Below are positions 59,247 through 64,000 of a stretch of DNA of 64,000 bases, piece by piece. A program made the position numbers and the translations under genes. Each line of letters starts with the position of its first letter. The first letter of the stretch is position 1. The stretch is from Scalesia atractyloides (Eukaryota; Streptophyta; Magnoliopsida; Asterales; Asteraceae). The stretch is taken from the NCBI GenBank assembly GCA_947069175.1, contig CAMTDV010000030.1, positions 99,658,411 to 99,722,410 on the forward strand, in the 5' to 3' direction. A model generated the notes under the pieces. It did no database searches. It saw nothing but the letters and a program-made list of their open reading frames with translations, and was not told where the DNA came from.

Positions 59247-60571
59247 CAGGGGCGGATCTACACTAAGAGGGGCGGGTTCACGCGAACCCACTCGGTTTCA
59301 AATTTTTAGTAGAAATCCTGTATAAAAAAAATTGGATGAACCCATAATAATTTTTGTATGAAGCCATAACACAAACCTAATGTTGGCTTCATGGTCAAGT
59401 CTTCTTATTTCTACTCAACAGGTCCCGGTTCGATCCTAGCTGACCCTTTTTTCACGTTTCTTTATTTATAGTTCTTCTTATAAAGTGACTTGATCCCTTT
59501 GTGTTTAATAATTACGGAGGTTAGGAGGTCTTACTGAGTAATGATGTTTTCAGTACTAAATGTTTGTCAACTATATCAAAGTCATTCACTTTCCATGATT
59601 TTTTGTTAATGTAATTAGCTAATTGTATGAATGAAGCTCTTTTTGTTCTTAAGGGTATATTACATTACTCTTTTGTGTCTGTTCCACTCTGCATGTTCTC
59701 TGCTGCAACAAGTGTGTCATCTTCTTTAACTATAAGAATGGACATGATAATAAATTGCATACATCTTTTTTACTTCATAGATCAACAAAATGTTGGTTCT
59801 TTGAAATCTTGATAGTTAAAATGTTGGTTCTGTGGGACATCTTTTTACATCATAATCAATGTTGGTTCTGTGAAAAACAAAACAAAATGTTGGTTCTTTT
59901 TACTTCATAGTTATATTCTTGATAAACAATGATAAATAATCATAGTGAAAAACAAAATATTGTTCTGTTTAAATGTTGTTTCATATGTCTAAAATCTTTT
60001 AGAATTAATTATGATTACTTTGAAAAACTAGTTTTAGACCACACGGTGTGAAGGGGCTTGAAGGGAGGGCGTGGAGCGACACATGGCAACCACGTTAGCA
60101 TGGTGGCGTGGAGAAAAAAGCACGGGGTGGGAAAATGACGTGGAAGAGAATAAAAAAAAATTTAAAAATATAAACATCAACTAATCAAAACAAACTTAAA
60201 TTACACCCACCAATCAAGAGCCTCCACCTCACCCACACATTTGCCACGACGCCGGTGGAAATCCTCAAGCCCCACCCACAATGCCGCCCTCCACGTCATA
60301 CACGGGGTCTTTTTTCACGCCCACACCGTATGGTCTTAGCCGTTGCAACAAGTGTTAGAAAGAATTTTTTTCTTCAAATCATATTATATATTATGTGTTT
60401 TTAATTTCTAATAACGCTTTTTTTTAAAACTGTATCGTACTTTTATTATGTGATGAACCGTACCCTACCCGAACCGTTGAACCGACCCGAAATTTTTTAT
60501 GTCCGGCCCTATGAAATTCGAGCACCTCAAAATAGTGAACCCCCTTGAAAAAATTCCTGGATCCGCCACTG
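59247..60571. mobile_element. hAT-type element in RLF-like 5' UTR intron (1325 bp)
   Basis: Terminal CAGGGGCGGATC at the left and GATCCGCCACTG at the right are inverted repeats with one mismatch. The flanks TGCGTGCG (59239-59246) and TGCGTGCA (60572-60579) form a 7/8 target duplication. No transposase is visible. It contains a nested MITE. Confidence 0.75.
60037..60335. mobile_element. Tourist-like MITE nested in the hAT element (299 bp)
   Basis: Inverted ends GACCACACGGTGTG and, from the right, GACCATACGGTGTG. TTA duplications at 60034-60036 and 60336-60338 fit PIF/Harbinger. The interior has complementary AGGGCGTGG and CCGCCCTCCACG blocks. Confidence 0.85.
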
Positions 60572-61166
60572 TGCGTGCACTTCACGCATTGTGCATCATG
60601 CTTCGGATTTTGGGATCAAAACGCGTCGGATAAGGTTTTTTCTTGTGTTTAGTGATTCCTTAATCTTTACTTTTCTAAATTCTATGCATGTCCATTGTTT
60701 TTCACATTCTTTAATCTCTTTTTATTTGTATTAGACAATCGAATATCAGTTTATCTGGTTTCAGAATTTTTGGGTTTGTTATAAGGTGCATTTGCAGTAA
60801 TTCTTTCTTTAAAAGCACCTATCTTTGACCGCGAGGATCATAGCTAATCTTCTGTATATCCTAATGGTAAAGATAACCAGGGTCCATAGTATATTAATGG
60901 TAAAGATTACGAGTTTATGCAGATTGATTTCAAATATTAGACTATCTCTCAGCTTATTGTTCCAATATTTTATGTATTTTCTTTGAATATTGAACATGTT
61001 ATGGTGTTTTTTCGTAGTATTAGTCTAAGGGTGTTATTGCATCTTGAATACATGTTAGTTAATCAGTTTTGGTGATAATTTTAATTTCAGAGCAACTCGG
61101 GATCGTAGATACAGAAATACTGTAGTTTGATTGATCTGCTTCAAGAATTTCTGGGTGCTTAACATA

Positions 61167-63961
61167 ATGGATGAAACAGAAAACAATGATGATTTCACCT
61201 TTTGTCAGGTAAGTTCTTTCCGATTAGTTGTGGAATAAATGTCGTTCACGGTCGGGTTCAAGTGGTTTTGAAGATAATTATGGGCTGAGCCGCTAGCTAC
61301 GGTTTTAAAAAAACGGCAAACTAAACCAGCCGGGTCGGGCTGGTTGGGTCGGCCGGACCAGCCAAAACAGTTTGGTTCCGTTTTGTGAGTGGTTTGATAC
61401 CTTTTTATATGAATCGTTAGTTTGTATTAATTTTTTTTAAATAAGAGAAAAAAATGGTTCATAAATAATATGCATATGCAAAACTGAATATACCAAAAAA
61501 AAAATAATAAAGATAAACAACTGGATCGGTTTATATGGCCAATTCTAAATTCTAAACCAGGAACCGAACCATAGAGCTTCCAAACCGGCTAAACCACCAT
61601 ATTTCTTGAGGGATCAGGGATGTATTCCTTATTGGTGTTCATAATTATATATGCACAGGTTGGTGATTCGGAACCGAAAGGTCTACCAGATGTCAGTAGT
61701 ATGAGTATAAAAGATGAAAAAAAGAATGGTACTATTTGGGGTGACAATTCGAGAAGTAACGTTGACTCAGAGAAACAGGAAAAGGTTGGATCTTTGACTT
61801 TTAAGGTTATTGATGCATCCTCGCAAAAACCGTCAACCAAAGAAGGCGGGTCAAATGTTGGGAGTTCAAAGGAAACAAAAAGTGCTGTGAAAAAGCCGGC
61901 AACTCGGGCTAAGGTTCCTTTTCAAATAGGGTATAGCCATATGGATTGGCTCAAGGTCACTCGCACACATCCTGATCTAGCAGGTACTGCATGCTTTCTA
62001 TTTTGTGCAAGGGTGTAAACGAGCCGAATTAAGCCCGGGCTTGGCTCTTTAGTAATTTTTCATGCTCGAGCTCGGCTCGGGCTCCGCTCAATTATTTTTT
62101 ATTTTATAATTCTATATACTAACGATTATAATCGTGAACAGTATTAAATCAATATAATAATATTTCTTGGTTCACGTGACCCTAGCATGTAGTGATACCA
62201 TAGTAGTGTTTTTTTTTCTTGAAATAATTTACATTTTATACCCTGAATTTTACTAGAGTTATCATACGACTTCTAAACTCAGATAATTCTTTTTCATAAA
62301 CGACTTATATGTATACCCTTGAACTTTAAAAGATTTATACGGAAGTTTAATTATAATCCCTTTTCTATAAACGATTTACATTTTGATCCCCGAACTTTAG
62401 TATAGTTATCATACGGCCCTTGAAGTTTAATAAAGTTATTTTTTTCTTTTTGTTAACAAATACTTGTTCAATTGTCTTCTTCATAGGTTTAATTTTTTGT
62501 TTTTACTGATTATGTATTTAGCTTATTATAATTTATAACTAAAGCTAACTTTTAAATCTAGACATGTTATTAATTGTGTTGTTTACTTGCTTATTTTTAT
62601 TACCGTCATTTAGATTAAAATTAACATGGTCTAAATTAACCCTTCAATACACCAACTAACAAATTTAATTATTGTTTTACTTACCGTATTATATAGTTAA
62701 GGCTAACTTTTAACTCTAGAAATGTTTGTTTAACCATGTTGATTGCTTATTTTTACCGCCGTATAGATTAAAGTCTACATAGTCTATGATAACCCATTGA
62801 TATATTATGTAATAAATTCATCATCGCTAGCACCCTCCTACGACCCCGCGGTGAAGCACGGGCTCCAATACTAGTTTATACATATAATAAGAGTTAACTG
62901 CCATATACGTTCCTGTGGTTTGTCCACCTATGCCATTTCAGGCCAAATTTCAAAATTGTACCATTTTCCTCCCTGACATTCACGAAATGTGTCATTTTAG
63001 TCCAAAAACTAACCCAAGTTAATAAACTCAGTTAGCTGTGGTCTTGGGGCGGATTGACCAAGTTCTGGTGGGATTCCGACAACTTTGTTATGGCTTACGG
63101 GTTCCGAACCTTTGTAGATCGGGCGATTTCCTGGTAAGATCTAGAGAAAAAAGTTTGGTGGTGGCTGTGGTCGCGACTGGTAGTGGTTGGTGGTGGAGAG
63201 ATTCTTAACTGGGCTAACTGAGTTTTTTTAACAGGGGTTAGTTTTTGGACTGAAATGGCACGTTTCAAGAATGTCAGAAAGGAAAATGGTACAGTTTTGA
63301 AATTTGGCCTGAAATGGTATAAGTGGACAAACCACAGGTAAATGGCAGTTAACTCTATAATTAAATATATATTATTTAATAATTTTTATATAATCTTAGG
63401 CCTGCGAGCCTGGTCAAGCTCAGGATGTCAAGCTCATGCTCGGGCACGTTTAGTAAATGAACTCTAATTTAGGCTCAAACTCGTTCAAGCTCAACTTGTT
63501 TCAAGCTTTTTGCAGTAGCGAGCGACTCGGCTTGTTTACACTCTTAATTGTGTGCTTAGTTATTTTTTTTTCTTTGAGTAGTTGACTTTCTGTCACAAAC
63601 ATAATTCTCATTCTTGTAAAATATTTATTATCTAGTTAAAAGAAAAGAAAAATTATATCTGACTCGTGAAATTTTCTTTTAGGATTGAAGGGACAATCAA
63701 ACAAGAGACTTATACCGTTAAGTGAAGTCAAACTACACAATACAGAGGACTCGACGTGGACCGTTCTTAAAGGCCGTGTTTACAACATCACTCCATACAT
63801 GAAATTTCATCCCGGAGGTAAGACAATCAATGTATCTCTTTTATCACATGCTAGTTGTGAATTACCAGCGTGATTATATATCTACACTTTCTAACTATCC
63901 ATCTTTTCAGGTGTTGATATGTTAATGAAGGCGGTTGGAAAAGATTGTACCGCTCTCTTCA
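61167..63961 (+). CDS. RLF: Cytochrome b5-domain protein, RLF-like, 3' end beyond window
   Basis: Coding exons 61167-61208, 61659-61983, 63683-63817 and 63911-63961, with GT/AG introns and consistent phases; the last donor splits a codon, so the gene continues to the right. The protein starts MDETENNDDFTFCQ, has a variable Ser/Lys-rich N-terminal region (~100 residues), then a conserved VPFQIGYSHMDWLK block and a cytochrome b5 fold. Heme-ligand motif HPGG is at the exon 3/4 junction (YMKFHPGG, then VDMLMKAVGKD). In Arabidopsis, RLF (Reduced Lateral root Formation) is a soluble b5-type heme-binding protein needed for lateral root initiation. No membrane segment is seen here. The start is the first ATG of the exon after the UTR intron, and no upstream in-frame extension is needed. 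The second heme His lies beyond the window. Confidence 0.88.
62011..63543. mobile_element. DNA transposon with GAGTGTAAAC-type ends in RLF-like intron
   Basis: The left end GGGTGTAAACGAGCCGA and the right end, reversed, GAGTGTAAACAAGCCGA are inverted repeats continuing as GAGCTCGG/CTCGGC-rich DNA. No target duplication was resolved. It holds the nested MITE at 62891-63355, so nearly the whole 1.7-kb intron 2 is transposon DNA. Confidence 0.6.
62891..63355. mobile_element. Long-TIR MITE (GAGTTAA family), 465 bp
   Basis: Starts GAGTTAACTGCC and ends GGCAGTTAACTC. The inverted ends reach about 145 bp (TGTGGTTTGTCCAC, AATTTCAAAATTGTACCATTTT and complements). The flanks TATAATAA and TATAATTA form a 7/8 duplication. 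Same family as 27976-28251. Confidence 0.85.
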
Positions 63962-64000
63962 GTATCCTTTTTATCATATTTTAGATCATTAAACGTATTA

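Overview
The window is nuclear DNA of a flowering plant. It has spliceosomal genes with long introns, LTR retrotransposons nested in one another, MITEs and a tRNA-derived SINE. The LTR style (long LTRs starting TGTAAC and ending GGGGTGTGACA, with an iMet-type primer site) and the coding matches suggest a eudicot, most plausibly an Asteraceae. The species call is inference; nothing here proves it.

Only three host genes are supported. Two are tandem, minus-strand serine carboxypeptidase-like (SCPL) genes of the secreted carboxypeptidase II type: gene A (14187-20478) and gene B (24542-40634). Both resolve into nine exons with matching phases and 455 codons, and their promoter-proximal and intron-1 sequences are homologous, so they are a local duplication. 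Gene A keeps the catalytic triad but has lost two family-conserved cysteines. Gene B keeps those cysteines, but its first intron is 11.4 kb because a composite retroelement block and other repeats landed in it. The third gene, plus strand at the right end and running off the window, encodes a cytochrome b5-domain protein like Arabidopsis RLF (coding exons from 61167).

Layout: 1-13709 is a broken Copia-type element (copy A) split by a gag-only Gypsy element (1599-12418), whose gag is itself split by a related solo LTR (5133-7746, TSD GTTTA). 14187-20478 is SCPL A. 20479-24541 is intergenic with small repeats. 24542-40634 is SCPL B, with a SINE, MITEs and the composite block 31038-37479 (TSD GCAAT), which holds copy B of the Copia remnant and a Mutator-like element with ~190-bp inverted ends. 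38172-39373 and 43732-45196 are decayed PIF/Harbinger-type genes. 46336-56377 is a structurally complete but coding-dead Tekay-like Gypsy element on the minus strand (TSD ATGTT). 57850-63961 is the RLF-like gene, with nested DNA transposons in its introns.

Two patterns are not explained by ordinary annotation. First, the LTRs of the gag-only Gypsy family carry a tandem array (period about 165-169 bp) of tRNA-like modules with A-box and B-box sequences, plus one antisense module. Second, arrays of the inverted repeat AAGTTCG-NN-CGAACTT, with a variable central dinucleotide, occur in the LTR or leader of elements from both Copia and Gypsy lineages in this window. A related core, TTCGNNCGAA, is in a third LTR.
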